Shown here: positions 27,154-36,135 of the stretch, piece after piece
Numbering within the stretch: position 1 is the stretch's first letter
Layout: every line of letters begins with the position of its first letter
Assembly: GCF_000178455.1 (NCBI RefSeq)
Contig: NZ_ADNU01000046.1
Span: 1-64,000 of the forward strand
Length of the DNA: 64,000 nt
Direction: 5' to 3'
Source: Brevibacterium mcbrellneri ATCC 49030
GTDB taxonomy: Bacteria; Actinomycetota; Actinomycetes; Actinomycetales; Brevibacteriaceae
The notes under the pieces: generated by a model
Databases searched by the model: none
What the model was told of the DNA's origin: nothing
What the model saw: only the letters and a program-made list of their open reading frames with translations
Made by a program: the position numbers and the translations under genes

Positions 27154-27521
27154 CCTGCGAGTTGGCTGGCCAGTACGCGCCAGCCAACCAGGGTGAACAG
27201 GTTGACACCCGAAGCAACCAGAATGAACGGGCCGGCGGTGCCTTCGCCCAGAATGATTCGAATGATCATTCCCACCAAGACCGTTGTCGCCCAGATGCCC
27301 ACACCGGTGCGAAGCGGAGCTAAAGGCGCGGTCCATACCGCGTTGGCCAGCCACGCGATCGCGAGTGCCGCCATAAACGGCCAAGCGGTGCGCACAATTC
27401 CAGAGAACTCAAGGTTCTGAGCGTGGGTGTAATAACCCACAACGGCAAAAAGACACACGAGGACGGCGTCGGTGACTAGGGTGATAAGAAGATGAGACGT
27501 TGATTTTCGTGACACGCTCAT
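27138..27521 (-). CDS. DUF3054 family membrane protein
   Basis: 127 residues with four hydrophobic helices, matching DUF3054: conserved D-A-V-L-V in helix 1, a W-P-F segment before helix 2 and G-W-R near the end. Members are actinobacterial and archaeal and of unknown function. It sits on the opposite strand between mpa and dop, splitting the proteasome locus; start codons of this gene and dop are about 30 bases apart. Confidence 0.75.
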   Translation of the reverse strand: MSVSRKSTSHLLITLVTDAVLVCLFAVVGYYTHAQNLEFSGIVRTAWPFMAALAIAWLANAVWTAPLAPLRTGVGIWATTVLVGMIIRIILGEGTAGPFILVASGVNLFTLVGWRVLASQLAGKGAR

Positions 27522-27549
27522 AGTGTAGATGCGAGCCAGGGAGGTTCAC

Positions 27550-29079
27550 GTGATTAGTGTTCGGCGTGTAATGGGTGCCGAAACCGAGTTCGGCGTATGG
27601 CAACCGGGCAACCCCAAAGCCAACCCCATGCGCGATTCGGCGCGGGTTGTCGATGCCTACGCACAACCTCGGGGATTGAAATCAAGCCAGAACTTTTGGG
27701 ACTTTTCTGCCGAAAGCCCCCTGGCCGATGCCCGCGGTTTCCTCATGAGCGTGGACGACGCGCACATTTCGCAGCTCACGCACCTTCCGGAGTCTCAACC
27801 AGAAGCACAGTACCTGGCCAATGTGGTGACGGAAAACGGTGCGCGTCTCTACGTTGACCACGCTCACCCGGAGTATTCCAGCCCCGAAAGCCTGTACCCG
27901 CGTGACGTTGTGCTCTACGACCGTGCGGGTGACCTCGTGGCACTCGAGGCGGTGCGCAACCTTGCGAACACAGATCAGCCGGTCAACCTGTACAAGAACA
28001 ACACCGACTCCAAGGGCGCCTCATATGGGACCCACGAGAACTATCTGGTGGACCGGGCAGTCGAATTCGACCACATCGTTGAAGGGCTCACACCGTTCTT
28101 CGTCACCCGCCAGATTCTGTGCGGGTCCGGGCGGGTAGGCATCGGACAGGAAGCCTCAGTTCCCGGCTTCCAGATTTCCTCCCGCGCAGACTTCTTTGAA
28201 GAATGCGTGGGCCTGGAAACCACTTTGCGCAGGCCCATCATCAACACGCGCGACGAACCCCACGCCGAACCGTCGCTGTACCGCCGCTTGCACGTGATTA
28301 TCGGCGACGCAACCCTAGCTGAACCGGCTACCCTGGTGCGCTTTGGTTCCACCTCGCTCGTGCTAGCGCTCATCGAACAGGGCCTGGCGCCTCGGATCCT
28401 TCTCAAGGACCCAGTAGAGGCTCTGTACACCGTGTCCCACGACCTCGGGCTGTCTGCGAGCCTTCCGCTGGAAGGCGGGGGAGAGACGACTGCACTTGAG
28501 ATCCAGCGGGCGTACCTGGAAGCGGTAGAGACACACATGGATCCTGACTGTGAGGCCACCGCCGAGGTCGTTGCAGAGTGGGAGCGTTTCCTTGAGGGAC
28601 TTGCGTCCGATCCGCTGTCCTTGGCTGATTCGATCGACTGGGTTGCCAAGTACCAACTGCTTCAGGGCTATGTACGCAATCAGAATCTGCCATGGAATCA
28701 CCCTAAACTGCAGCTCATCGACGTGCAGTACCACGACGTGCGCCCGGAAAAAGGCTTGTTCTACAAGCTCGAAGCTTCGGGCAGAATTCGCCGACTGACA
28801 ACACCCGAAGCCGTTGAACACGCAGTCGAAAACCCGCAAGCAGACACTCGCGCGTGGTTGCGTGGAACCTTGGTTTCGCGTTTTGGGGAATTCGTCGAAT
28901 CCGCAAGCTGGGACACCATTGTTCTCAACCTCGGAAATGAATACGTGCGTATTCCTATGCGCTATCCAGAATTTGGAACACGGGAGCTCGCAGAAGAGGC
29001 TTTGGCAGACGTGACTGATGCCCAGTCGCTGTTCAAAGCACTGTCACTTATTAAACTGTCAGACAACGAAAGGGAATGA
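27550..29079 (+). CDS. dop: Deamidase/depupylase of Pup
   Basis: 509 residues. Glutamine-synthetase-like fold shared with PafA: G-A-E-T-E-F-G (ATP/Mg), [11 protein letters not shown] (nucleophile Asp), [17 protein letters not shown], and N-T-R-D-E-P-H-A-E. The insertion after F-G-V-W (the Dop loop, about 20-75) and D-H-A-H in place of PafA's D-V-G-S-H identify Dop. It converts Pup's terminal Gln to Glu and also removes Pup. Start GTG 27550 has AGGGAGG five bases upstream; an upstream in-frame ATG at 27529 has none. Confidence 0.96.
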   Translation: MISVRRVMGAETEFGVWQPGNPKANPMRDSARVVDAYAQPRGLKSSQNFWDFSAESPLADARGFLMSVDDAHISQLTHLPESQPEAQYLANVVTENGARLYVDHAHPEYSSPESLYPRDVVLYDRAGDLVALEAVRNLANTDQPVNLYKNNTDSKGASYGTHENYLVDRAVEFDHIVEGLTPFFVTRQILCGSGRVGIGQEASVPGFQISSRADFFEECVGLETTLRRPIINTRDEPHAEPSLYRRLHVIIGDATLAEPATLVRFGSTSLVLALIEQGLAPRILLKDPVEALYTVSHDLGLSASLPLEGGGETTALEIQRAYLEAVETHMDPDCEATAEVVAEWERFLEGLASDPLSLADSIDWVAKYQLLQGYVRNQNLPWNHPKLQLIDVQYHDVRPEKGLFYKLEASGRIRRLTTPEAVEHAVENPQADTRAWLRGTLVSRFGEFVESASWDTIVLNLGNEYVRIPMRYPEFGTRELAEEALADVTDAQSLFKALSLIKLSDNERE

Positions 29080-29080
29080 G

Positions 29081-29269
29081 ATGAGCCAATTTCAGCAACA
29101 CGCCGGTGGCGGAAAAGGGAACAACGACGAATCGGACGAATTCGTCGAAGCAGGCCAGGCCCAGATCAACACGCAGGGTGTCGACGACATTTTGGACGAC
29201 ATTGACTCCATGCTGGAAACGAACGCCGAAGACTTCGTAAAGAACTTCGTGCAAAAGGGTGGCCAGTGA
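29081..29269 (+). CDS. pup: Prokaryotic ubiquitin-like protein Pup
   Basis: 62 residues, mostly disordered and acidic. The C-terminal half has the Mpa-binding helix ([20 protein letters not shown]) and ends V-Q-K-G-G-Q, so it needs deamidation by Dop before ligation. The ATG is one base after the dop stop and its own stop overlaps the prcB GTG, showing tight coupling. Confidence 0.97.
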   Translation: MSQFQQHAGGGKGNNDESDEFVEAGQAQINTQGVDDILDDIDSMLETNAEDFVKNFVQKGGQ

Positions 29270-30063
29270 ACTCAGGTTTCGACAAGCACTTTTTGGATGC
29301 GACCACCAACTCGTTTGTTGAGTTCGCCTCACGCGTGCGCCCGCACGTGCTCCCACAGGTACCGTCGCGGGTGATGTCGCAGCAACTCGACGCTCCGGTA
29401 GGTACAACGATCGTCGCGTTCAAAACGGAACGTGGAGTGCTCATGGCAGGTGACCGCCGCGCCACAATGGGCAACCTCATCGCAAGCCACACTATTCAGA
29501 AGGTGCACGCAGCTGACTCTGCCTCAGTGATTGGAATCGCGGGCACCGCAGGGCTTGCGCTCGAACTGATTAGGCTCTTCCAACTCGAGCTTGAGCACTA
29601 CGAAAAAATCGAAGGCACGCCCCTTTCGCTCGAAGGTAAAGCCAACCGGCTGGCCTCCATGCTCCGAGGCAACTTAGGCCTCGCCCTGCAGGGCCTCGCG
29701 GTAGTCCCACTCTTTGCCGGCACTGTGCCGGGAACCACCTCGGGCGCTCTCTATTCCTTTGACGTCACAGGCGGGAAATACCAGGAGCTCGACTTCCACT
29801 CGATCGGTTCCGGCGCAGGGTTTGCACGCGGCGCTCTGAAAAAACTGTGGAAACCGCAACTGGATGACGACGAAGCGGTCCGCGTCGCCGTACAAACCCT
29901 CTACGACGCAGCCGACGACGACTCCGCCACAGGTGGCCCAGACCTGGTGCGCAACATCGCACCGCAGGTCATGACCGTCGATGGCGACGGGGTGAAAGAA
30001 GTGCCAGCTGACCAGGTGCTTGAGATTGCTCGCTCAATTGTGACTGGACGGAACAACTCATGA
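29266..30063 (+). CDS. prcB: 20S proteasome beta subunit
   Basis: 265 residues. A propeptide of 46 residues precedes G-T-T-I-V-A-F, so T47 becomes the catalytic N-terminal threonine. Supporting residues: D-R-R (Asp17-type) in M-A-G-D-R-R-A-T, the lysine in H-T-I-Q-K-V, S-G-S-G/G-S-G-A-G near residue 185, and [17 protein letters not shown], a hallmark of actinobacterial PrcB. The GTG start overlaps the pup stop and the stop overlaps prcA by ATGA. Confidence 0.97.
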   Translation: MNSGFDKHFLDATTNSFVEFASRVRPHVLPQVPSRVMSQQLDAPVGTTIVAFKTERGVLMAGDRRATMGNLIASHTIQKVHAADSASVIGIAGTAGLALELIRLFQLELEHYEKIEGTPLSLEGKANRLASMLRGNLGLALQGLAVVPLFAGTVPGTTSGALYSFDVTGGKYQELDFHSIGSGAGFARGALKKLWKPQLDDDEAVRVAVQTLYDAADDDSATGGPDLVRNIAPQVMTVDGDGVKEVPADQVLEIARSIVTGRNNS

Positions 30064-30791
30064 CCGCACCGTTTTACGTATCACCAGAACAGCTGATGAA
30101 AGACCGCGCGGAGTTCGCGCGGAAGGGAATTGCCCGAGGTCGTTCGGTCATTGTGTGCCGGTACGACTCCGGAATTGCGTTGGTTGCGCACAACCCGTCG
30201 TCCACGTTGCACAAGGTCGCGGAAATCTACGACCGCATCGCTTTCGCGGCGGTGGGTAAGTACAACGAGTTCGAAACTCTTCGACAGGCCGGTGTGCGGT
30301 ACGCCGACCTTCGCGGGTTCTCATACGACCGCGCCGATGTCACGGCCCGTGGACTCACCAACGCGTATGCACAGACCCTGGCAAGCGTATTCACCACCGA
30401 ATCCAAGCCCTTCGAGGTGGAGCTTGTGGTAGCAGAACTGGGCGAAACTCCCGCTCAGGACCGCCTCTACCGACTGTCTTACGACGGATCGGTCGCCGAC
30501 GAAAACGACTGCGTGGTCATTGGCGGGAACGCCGAAGTCACCGCGCAACGCATGCACCTCACACCGGGTCTTAAGGATCTAGATTCCACAATCAACACTG
30601 CGGTCCGTGCGCTTTTCGGAGACGAGGATCCTGTCGCAGCTCATGTTGAGGCTGCTGTTTTGGACCGCAATACTCAAGCGCGCAGAACATTTGTTCGACT
30701 CACAGAAGATCAGGTTCGCCAGGCGCTCGAACGGGCGGGGCAGGACAGCAAGCAAACAGACGAAACACCTGAGGAAGAGACCGGCGAATGA
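30060..30791 (+). CDS. prcA: 20S proteasome alpha subunit
   Basis: 243 residues. Begins [27 protein letters not shown], the gating N-terminus of actinobacterial PrcA, and has no catalytic threonine, as expected of alpha subunits. Alpha rings cap the PrcB rings and hold the docking pockets for Mpa. The tail is acidic (T-P-E-E-E-T-G-E). It is coupled to prcB and pafA by four-base overlaps. Confidence 0.97.
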   Translation: MTAPFYVSPEQLMKDRAEFARKGIARGRSVIVCRYDSGIALVAHNPSSTLHKVAEIYDRIAFAAVGKYNEFETLRQAGVRYADLRGFSYDRADVTARGLTNAYAQTLASVFTTESKPFEVELVVAELGETPAQDRLYRLSYDGSVADENDCVVIGGNAEVTAQRMHLTPGLKDLDSTINTAVRALFGDEDPVAAHVEAAVLDRNTQARRTFVRLTEDQVRQALERAGQDSKQTDETPEEETGE

Positions 30792-32248
30792 AACGCATTT
30801 TCGGTTTAGAGACAGAATTCGGGATTGCTTACGCTCCATCAGGCGGTCGCCGTCTGGGCCCAGAAGAGGTTGCCCGCTACCTGTTCAAGCCGGTGGTGGC
30901 ATGGGGCAGGTCCTCAAACGTGTTTCTGCCCAACGGTTCCCGTCTGTACTTGGACGTAGGTTCACACCCGGAATACGCCACCGCCGAATGCGACCGTCTC
31001 GATGACCTGATCGCACAAGACAGTGCTGGAACCGTCATCATGCAGGACCTCTTGAACCGGGCAAACCAAGCCCTCAACGATGATGGCTATGACGGCACGC
31101 CGCACCTGTTTAAGAACAATTCTGACTCCGCGGGCAACTCGTACGGAAGCCACGAAAACTTCCTCATCCGCAGGAACATGGATTTCGCCCACTTAACCAG
31201 CACGCTCTTACCTTTCCTCGTGGTACGGCAGCTCATGGTGGGGGCCGGCGCCATCATTCCACGCCAAGTCACCACGGCGATGCCAGCCGTGCAGACTAAC
31301 CGCGCCAACCCCCATGCTGCACAGACCGTAGCCACTCCCACCTCGGACGTGGTCTTTGGACTTTCCGGCCGATCCGATGTCATGTGGGAGGGAGTGTCCA
31401 GTGCGACCACACGTTCGCGTCCCATCATCAACGCACGCGACGAACCCCACGCGGACGCTGAAAAGTACCGCAGGTTGCACGTGATCGTGGGGGACTCGTC
31501 CATGGCGCAACCCACCACGCAACTCAAGGTCGGATCGGCGGCTCTGATCCTGGACATGATCGAAACCGGTGTGCCACTCCGGGACTTGACGCTGTCGGAC
31601 CCCATTCGCGACATCCGCGTGATTGCCCGTGACCTGACGGGTACAACCCCACTGGAGCTGAAGGCCGGGGGAACACTTACACCACTGGAGCTTCTCGAAA
31701 TCTACCTGGAAGCGGCCACCAAGATTGTGGACCGCGGGGACCACAGCGTGGGCGATGACCAGACCGCGCGTGACGTGCTCGATCTGTGGGGACGCATGTG
31801 TGAGGCGGTTCGCTCACAGGACTTCTCAGCAGTCGACACCGAAATTGACTGGGTAATTAAGAAGAAGATCCTTGATCGCTACATGGACCGTTCAGACGTT
31901 GAACTGAGCGACCCGCGGATTCGTCGGCTTGAACTTGCCTATCACGACGTGACCCCAGGAGTGGGGCTGGTCGAAAAAATGCAAGCAGGCGGGTTGATTG
32001 CGCAAACCGTGAGTGACACCGACATCGCAACTGCCAAGGACGTGCCACCCCAGACCACGCGGGCAAAGATTCGTGGCGCGTTTGTTCAAGCAGCCGTGGA
32101 CCACCGTGCCGACTTCACGGTTGATTGGGTGCACTTGCGTCTTAACGCACACGCACAACGTGCCGTGACGCTTCGCGATCCCTTTGTGTCTACCAGCGAA
32201 CACGCAGATGAACTCATCGCGTGTCTGAATGGTTCTGAGTTAGCATAA
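30788..32248 (+). CDS. pafA: Pup--protein ligase, with a small insertion
   Basis: 486 residues. G-L-E-T-E-F-G, L-Y-L-D-V-G-S-H-P-E-Y (catalytic D56), F-K-N-N-S-D-S-A-G-N-S-Y-G-S-H-E-N and N-A-R-D-E-P-H-A-D are canonical. PafA joins the Pup C-terminal Glu side chain to substrate lysines with ATP. Compared with mycobacterial PafA there are about 30 additional residues (roughly 157-188), rich in Thr, Ala, Gln and Asn, between G-A-G and the S-G-R-S-D-V-M-W-E-G-V-S-S block. The catalytic residues flank but are not disrupted by it. Confidence 0.95.
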   Translation: MKRIFGLETEFGIAYAPSGGRRLGPEEVARYLFKPVVAWGRSSNVFLPNGSRLYLDVGSHPEYATAECDRLDDLIAQDSAGTVIMQDLLNRANQALNDDGYDGTPHLFKNNSDSAGNSYGSHENFLIRRNMDFAHLTSTLLPFLVVRQLMVGAGAIIPRQVTTAMPAVQTNRANPHAAQTVATPTSDVVFGLSGRSDVMWEGVSSATTRSRPIINARDEPHADAEKYRRLHVIVGDSSMAQPTTQLKVGSAALILDMIETGVPLRDLTLSDPIRDIRVIARDLTGTTPLELKAGGTLTPLELLEIYLEAATKIVDRGDHSVGDDQTARDVLDLWGRMCEAVRSQDFSAVDTEIDWVIKKKILDRYMDRSDVELSDPRIRRLELAYHDVTPGVGLVEKMQAGGLIAQTVSDTDIATAKDVPPQTTRAKIRGAFVQAAVDHRADFTVDWVHLRLNAHAQRAVTLRDPFVSTSEHADELIACLNGSELA

Positions 32249-32271
32249 CTAGGGCAATAGAGAGGAAGCCA

Positions 32272-33207
32272 GTGAAAAAACTTGTGTGCGCGGTCGCCGT
32301 TTCAGCTCTAGTCCTGACCGGCTGCGGTGGCAAAGAAGACGAACCCACGTCAACCGATCAACAAGAACAGAAACAGAACGGGTCAATTGACGACATCAAG
32401 GTTTCTGGCGAAACCAACAAGAAGCCAGAAGTCGAAGTCAAAACCCCTTTTGCGGCTGAAAACGCACACAAGACTCTGGAACAGGGATCGGGGAAGAAGG
32501 CAGACAAAGGCCTTCAGGTCACTGCTCACTACACAGTGGTTTCTGGTGAGTCCGGCAAAGTAGTCGAATCGTCATATGACTCGAAGCCATCTGGTTTCCC
32601 CGTGGATGACCAGCAGATTAGCAAGCGCCTCTTTGACGCCATTGTGGGTGTTCAAGAAGGTGGCCGTGTTCTTATGGTGGAGAACGCCAGCCCGGGCGGA
32701 AACCAGCCAAACCAGACTCTCATCTACGTGTGGGACATTGTGAAGGTCGACAAGACGCCGGAAATCCTGTCGAAGGCTGAAGGAACAGAGAAAGAGATTC
32801 CCGGCGACCTGCCACAAGTGACACGGGACAAGGATGGAAAACCATCCATTTCTCAACCAAAGGGTGACGCACCGAAAGAGCTGACGGTTAAGCCGGCAAT
32901 TGAGGGTGACGGGCCAGTGGTCAAAGAAGGTCAAAAGGTCAGTGTCCACTACACGGGTTGGCTGTGGGATGACACGAGCAAACCGTTTGACTCAAGTTGG
33001 GATCGTGGACAACCGTTTTCCTTTACCCCTGGTGCCGGTGAAGTCATCGCCGGATGGGAAGAAGGCGTGACGGGTCAAAAGGTCGGTTCGCAGATTCTGC
33101 TGGTCGTTCCCGCCGATAAGGGTTACGGTGACGCTGGGTCACCGCCCAACATCCCAGGAGGCGCCACGCTGGTGTTCGTCGTCGACATCTTGGCTGCTGT
33201 GGGCTAA
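32272..33207 (+). CDS. FKBP-type peptidyl-prolyl isomerase lipoprotein
   Basis: 311 residues. A lipobox (V-L-T-G-C, C18) predicts a membrane-anchored lipoprotein, followed by a low-complexity linker to about residue 65. Two FKBP-like domains follow: about 80-165 (degenerate, lacking most aromatic pocket residues) and about 205-311 (good: V-H-Y-T-G-W, F-D-S-S-W-D-R-G-Q-P, F-x-P-G-x-G-x-V-I-x-G-W-E-E-G-V). It folds exported proteins at proline bonds. Its place between pafA and pafB is conserved in Actinobacteria. GTG start with GAGGAAG upstream. Confidence 0.9.
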   Translation: MKKLVCAVAVSALVLTGCGGKEDEPTSTDQQEQKQNGSIDDIKVSGETNKKPEVEVKTPFAAENAHKTLEQGSGKKADKGLQVTAHYTVVSGESGKVVESSYDSKPSGFPVDDQQISKRLFDAIVGVQEGGRVLMVENASPGGNQPNQTLIYVWDIVKVDKTPEILSKAEGTEKEIPGDLPQVTRDKDGKPSISQPKGDAPKELTVKPAIEGDGPVVKEGQKVSVHYTGWLWDDTSKPFDSSWDRGQPFSFTPGAGEVIAGWEEGVTGQKVGSQILLVVPADKGYGDAGSPPNIPGGATLVFVVDILAAVG

Positions 33208-34178
33208 TGGTTGCGGCTCCGGTTCGCAAGCAGTATGAAAGGCTTCTCAACCTGCTCTTCGCGCTGCGCAATACGCGAATATGGATGAGCAAAGCGCAAA
33301 TCCGCGAACATGTTGAAGGGTACGAAAACCTGAGCGATGACGCGTTCAACCGTATGTTTGAACGTGATAAAGCAACACTGCGAGGCATGGGGATCAACAT
33401 CTCCAGCACCGGCTGGAACAACCGCCCCAATGAAGACGTGGTGTACGGCTATCGCATTACTGATGCCGACTATGCCTTGGACGAAATATCCTTTACACCC
33501 GCTCAGGTGGAGGTGCTCCGGGCAGCGTCCGTGTGGCTTCCACAAACCGGGCCAGCGGCGCGCGCTATCACTAAGCTCACGGGTCTAGGTGAAGACCTCA
33601 CGCAACGCGACGTCCCTGTTCCGGCTGCTGCTACCAACACTCAACTCACCGGCCGGTTTATCGACGCAGTTGAAGAGCGCAGGCCCCAAACGTTCACATA
33701 CCGTAAGGCGGGTGGACAGCCAGAAGTACGCACGTTTTTCCCATACGGGGTTCTAAGCCGGGGCCCGCGAGTTTATGTTGTGGGCTATGACGTGAACCGG
33801 CAAGGGATCAGGGTGTTTAGGCTCAGTCGGATCGTAGGAAAAGTCAAGCATCACCCCAAGTACCGTGCAGGCGCGTACGACATTCCACAGGATTTTTCGG
33901 CACGTGATTATGTGCGGTCCGATCCCACCGTGAGTGCGACAGTAGCTGTTGCTCGGGGGCGCGGTGAAGACTTGAGGGCGCGAGCTCAGAACGTCACGCA
34001 TATTGATGATGACTGGGACCGCCTCACCGTGGACGTGACAGACACGCACGCATTCATATCTGAAATGCTGGGTCTGGGGTCATTTGTGAAACCGTTGGAG
34101 CCGTCCGAGGTCGTTCAGGCATATCAAGACGGGTACCGCCAAACGGTTGAATGCCTGAAGGAGCTCGCCGGTGAGTAG
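33207..34178 (+). CDS. pafB: WYL-domain transcriptional regulator PafB
   Basis: 323 residues. An N-terminal winged-helix region (R-L-L-N-L-L-F-A-L-R-N-T-R) is followed by a WYL domain (about 140-215; here R-P-Q-T-F-T-Y-R-K-A-G-G and the F-F-P-Y-G-V-L-S-R-G-P-R-V-Y-V-V-G-Y block) and a C-terminal extension. In mycobacteria PafB and PafC act together as an activator of the LexA/RecA-independent DNA-damage response. ATG overlaps the FKBP stop by one base; the 3' end overlaps pafC by eight bases. Confidence 0.92.
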   Translation: MVAAPVRKQYERLLNLLFALRNTRIWMSKAQIREHVEGYENLSDDAFNRMFERDKATLRGMGINISSTGWNNRPNEDVVYGYRITDADYALDEISFTPAQVEVLRAASVWLPQTGPAARAITKLTGLGEDLTQRDVPVPAAATNTQLTGRFIDAVEERRPQTFTYRKAGGQPEVRTFFPYGVLSRGPRVYVVGYDVNRQGIRVFRLSRIVGKVKHHPKYRAGAYDIPQDFSARDYVRSDPTVSATVAVARGRGEDLRARAQNVTHIDDDWDRLTVDVTDTHAFISEMLGLGSFVKPLEPSEVVQAYQDGYRQTVECLKELAGE

Positions 34179-35046
34179 CACGCCACAAGTGGTGACAACG
34201 CTGATCAGCCTGGTTGCGTACATCACCAAAAAAGAAGAAGTGCCCATCGCTGAACTCGCCGCGGTTTTTGGTCTCAAGGAAAGTACGGTACGCGACTACC
34301 TCGACGTTCTGCTGGTCAGCGGCATGCCCGGCGACTACGGCGCAAAAATCGACGTGTGGGAAAACGACGGGATCGTGTCATTGAGCAACACGGAAGGCGT
34401 TGACGTTCCGGTTCGTCTGTCCAGTCTAGAAGCGCACCTCTTGCTCATGGCGTTAGAGTCCGCAGGATCAGAAACCCCCGAGGTCGCCCAGTCTGTCATT
34501 GAGAAGTTACGTAACGCCGTGGGGGAGTGGGAGTCGGATGCGGTGAGTTTCGAACCCGCCGAGGTGTCCCCTGAGTTGCGCTCAGCCGTCACTCACGCGC
34601 TGAAGACGGGCACTGCGCTCACAATCGACTATTACGTTCGCAGCCGGGACGAAATCACCACCCGCACTATTTCTCCCATCGAGTTCAACCTTGACGGCCA
34701 GTGGTATTTAGACGCCTACTGTCACGACAAACAAGCACATCGATCCTTTCGCGTCGACTACATTCGCAACTGGGAAACCACCTCGGAACCGGCACAAAAG
34801 GGCAGCGACGAAAACAACTACGGGGAGACCTGCCGCATCAGCTTTGCACGCGAAGGTGCGTGGCTCGTTGACGAACTGACACCTCGGGCTGTGAGCTTTG
34901 ACACGCACGGACCCGGTACGGTCACACTTGAGTTGACCGTGTTCTCCGCAGACTGGATCGTGCAACTGCTCATGATGCACGGGCGACACGTGTTGGCTAT
35001 TGAGCCGGGGGAGTATGCACGTGCCGCGCTTGAGCGTTTAGAATAG
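34171..35046 (+). CDS. pafC: WYL-domain transcriptional regulator PafC
   Basis: 291 residues. Paralogue of the upstream pafB product: N-terminal helix-turn-helix (A-E-L-A-A-V-F-G-L-K-E-S-T-V-R-D-Y-L), then a WYL domain (L-T-I-D-Y-Y-V-R-S-R-D and S-P-I-E-F-N-L-D-G-Q-W-Y-L-D-A-Y-C). The pair form the PafBC heterodimer, a DNA-damage-responsive activator thought to sense single-stranded DNA. Start GTG 34171 lies within the end of pafB. Confidence 0.92.
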   Translation: MSSTPQVVTTLISLVAYITKKEEVPIAELAAVFGLKESTVRDYLDVLLVSGMPGDYGAKIDVWENDGIVSLSNTEGVDVPVRLSSLEAHLLLMALESAGSETPEVAQSVIEKLRNAVGEWESDAVSFEPAEVSPELRSAVTHALKTGTALTIDYYVRSRDEITTRTISPIEFNLDGQWYLDAYCHDKQAHRSFRVDYIRNWETTSEPAQKGSDENNYGETCRISFAREGAWLVDELTPRAVSFDTHGPGTVTLELTVFSADWIVQLLMMHGRHVLAIEPGEYARAALERLE

Positions 35047-35074
35047 TGTGGATCGAAAATAAGGAGAATGCTTT

Positions 35075-35329
35075 ATGCGCCCGGAGCCGTCCCACATCAT
35101 CATACTTTTGGTCATCATTATCCTGCTGTTTGGAGCTTCCAAACTGCCATCGTTGGCGCGGAACCTGGGGAAGTCGGCCAAAATCTTCCGCGACGAAGTC
35201 AAGTCGATGAACGACGACTCGAACGAAACCCCAGCCGAACTTGAGTCCTCCCGTTCCGAAGACGCTACAGACAAAGCTACACGCTCGCACGTAGATTCGA
35301 CGCAGTCGGTACGCGACACCGATAAGTGA
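35075..35329 (+). CDS. tatA: Twin-arginine translocase subunit TatA
   Basis: 84 residues. One N-terminal membrane helix (I-I-I-L-L-V-I-I-I-L-L-F-G) followed by the amphipathic helix with conserved F-G-A-S-K-L-P-x-L-A-R-x-L-G-K, then a polar tail. TatA forms the pore of the Tat export path for folded proteins. Placement after pafBC and before tatC is standard in Actinobacteria. GGAG precedes the ATG; its stop overlaps the tatC GTG. Confidence 0.95.
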   Translation: MRPEPSHIIILLVIIILLFGASKLPSLARNLGKSAKIFRDEVKSMNDDSNETPAELESSRSEDATDKATRSHVDSTQSVRDTDK

Positions 35330-36111
35330 AACGTTCGAAAAACCCTGACAGAACCATGCCCCTTATGGGGCATTTTAAAGAACTACGCAATCGAATGATC
35401 GTGGCGCTCATCGCGCTCCTAATTGGAGCCGTGGTGGGCTGGTTCTTATATGACCCTGTCATTGTGCTACTAAAACGGCCCTTGGACGACGTTGCAGAGT
35501 CCCAGGGCCGTACTGCCGAACTGAACTTCGCAGGCATCGCCTCACCTTTCGATCTCAAACTCAAGGTGTCTGTCTTTATCGGGTTCATCGTGACGGCCCC
35601 GGTGTGGCTGTACGAACTGTGTGCATTTGTGGTTCCCGGCCTCACAAAGAAGGAACGTCAATACGTATTCGGGTTTCTCGCGGCCGCTCTGCCACTGTTT
35701 TTCGCCGGCGCAGCGTTGGCCTTTTTTGCGCTTCCAAAAGCGATCCAGGCGCTGGGCTCGCTCATTCCGCAAGGCGCGTCGTACATTGTTCCCGCCCAGG
35801 ACTACTTGTCGTTCACCATGTTGCTCATCGTGGTGTTTGGGATCGCTTTTGTTCTGCCCGTGATCTTGGTGGGGCTGAACTTCATGGGCGTGCTCAGAGC
35901 TCAGACGATCCGCCGTTCGTGGCGTTGGGTCGTCATGTTAGCGGCCACCTTCGCGGCCATCGCCACTCCGTCACCAGACGCGATCTCCATGTTCTACCTG
36001 ATGGTCCCCATGCTGTTCATGTTCTTCCTGGCATGGATCGTGTGTGCGGTGAATGACAAACGTCGCAAACGGAAAATGATTGCCCAGGGTACGTGGGTCG
36101 AAGAGGACTGA
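35326..36111 (+). CDS. tatC: Twin-arginine translocase subunit TatC
   Basis: 261 residues with six membrane helices. The N-terminal M-P-L-M-G-H-F-K-E-L-R-N-R is the signal-peptide docking segment, and P-V-W-L-Y-E-L-C-A-F-V-V-P-G-L is the conserved loop block. TatC recognises the twin-arginine signal and recruits TatA. GTG 35326 overlaps the tatA stop by four bases. The C-terminus is a short basic cytoplasmic tail. Confidence 0.96.
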   Translation: MKRSKNPDRTMPLMGHFKELRNRMIVALIALLIGAVVGWFLYDPVIVLLKRPLDDVAESQGRTAELNFAGIASPFDLKLKVSVFIGFIVTAPVWLYELCAFVVPGLTKKERQYVFGFLAAALPLFFAGAALAFFALPKAIQALGSLIPQGASYIVPAQDYLSFTMLLIVVFGIAFVLPVILVGLNFMGVLRAQTIRRSWRWVVMLAATFAAIATPSPDAISMFYLMVPMLFMFFLAWIVCAVNDKRRKRKMIAQGTWVEED

Positions 36112-36135
36112 CGGCCTGTCGGTTAGAGTGAGGAT

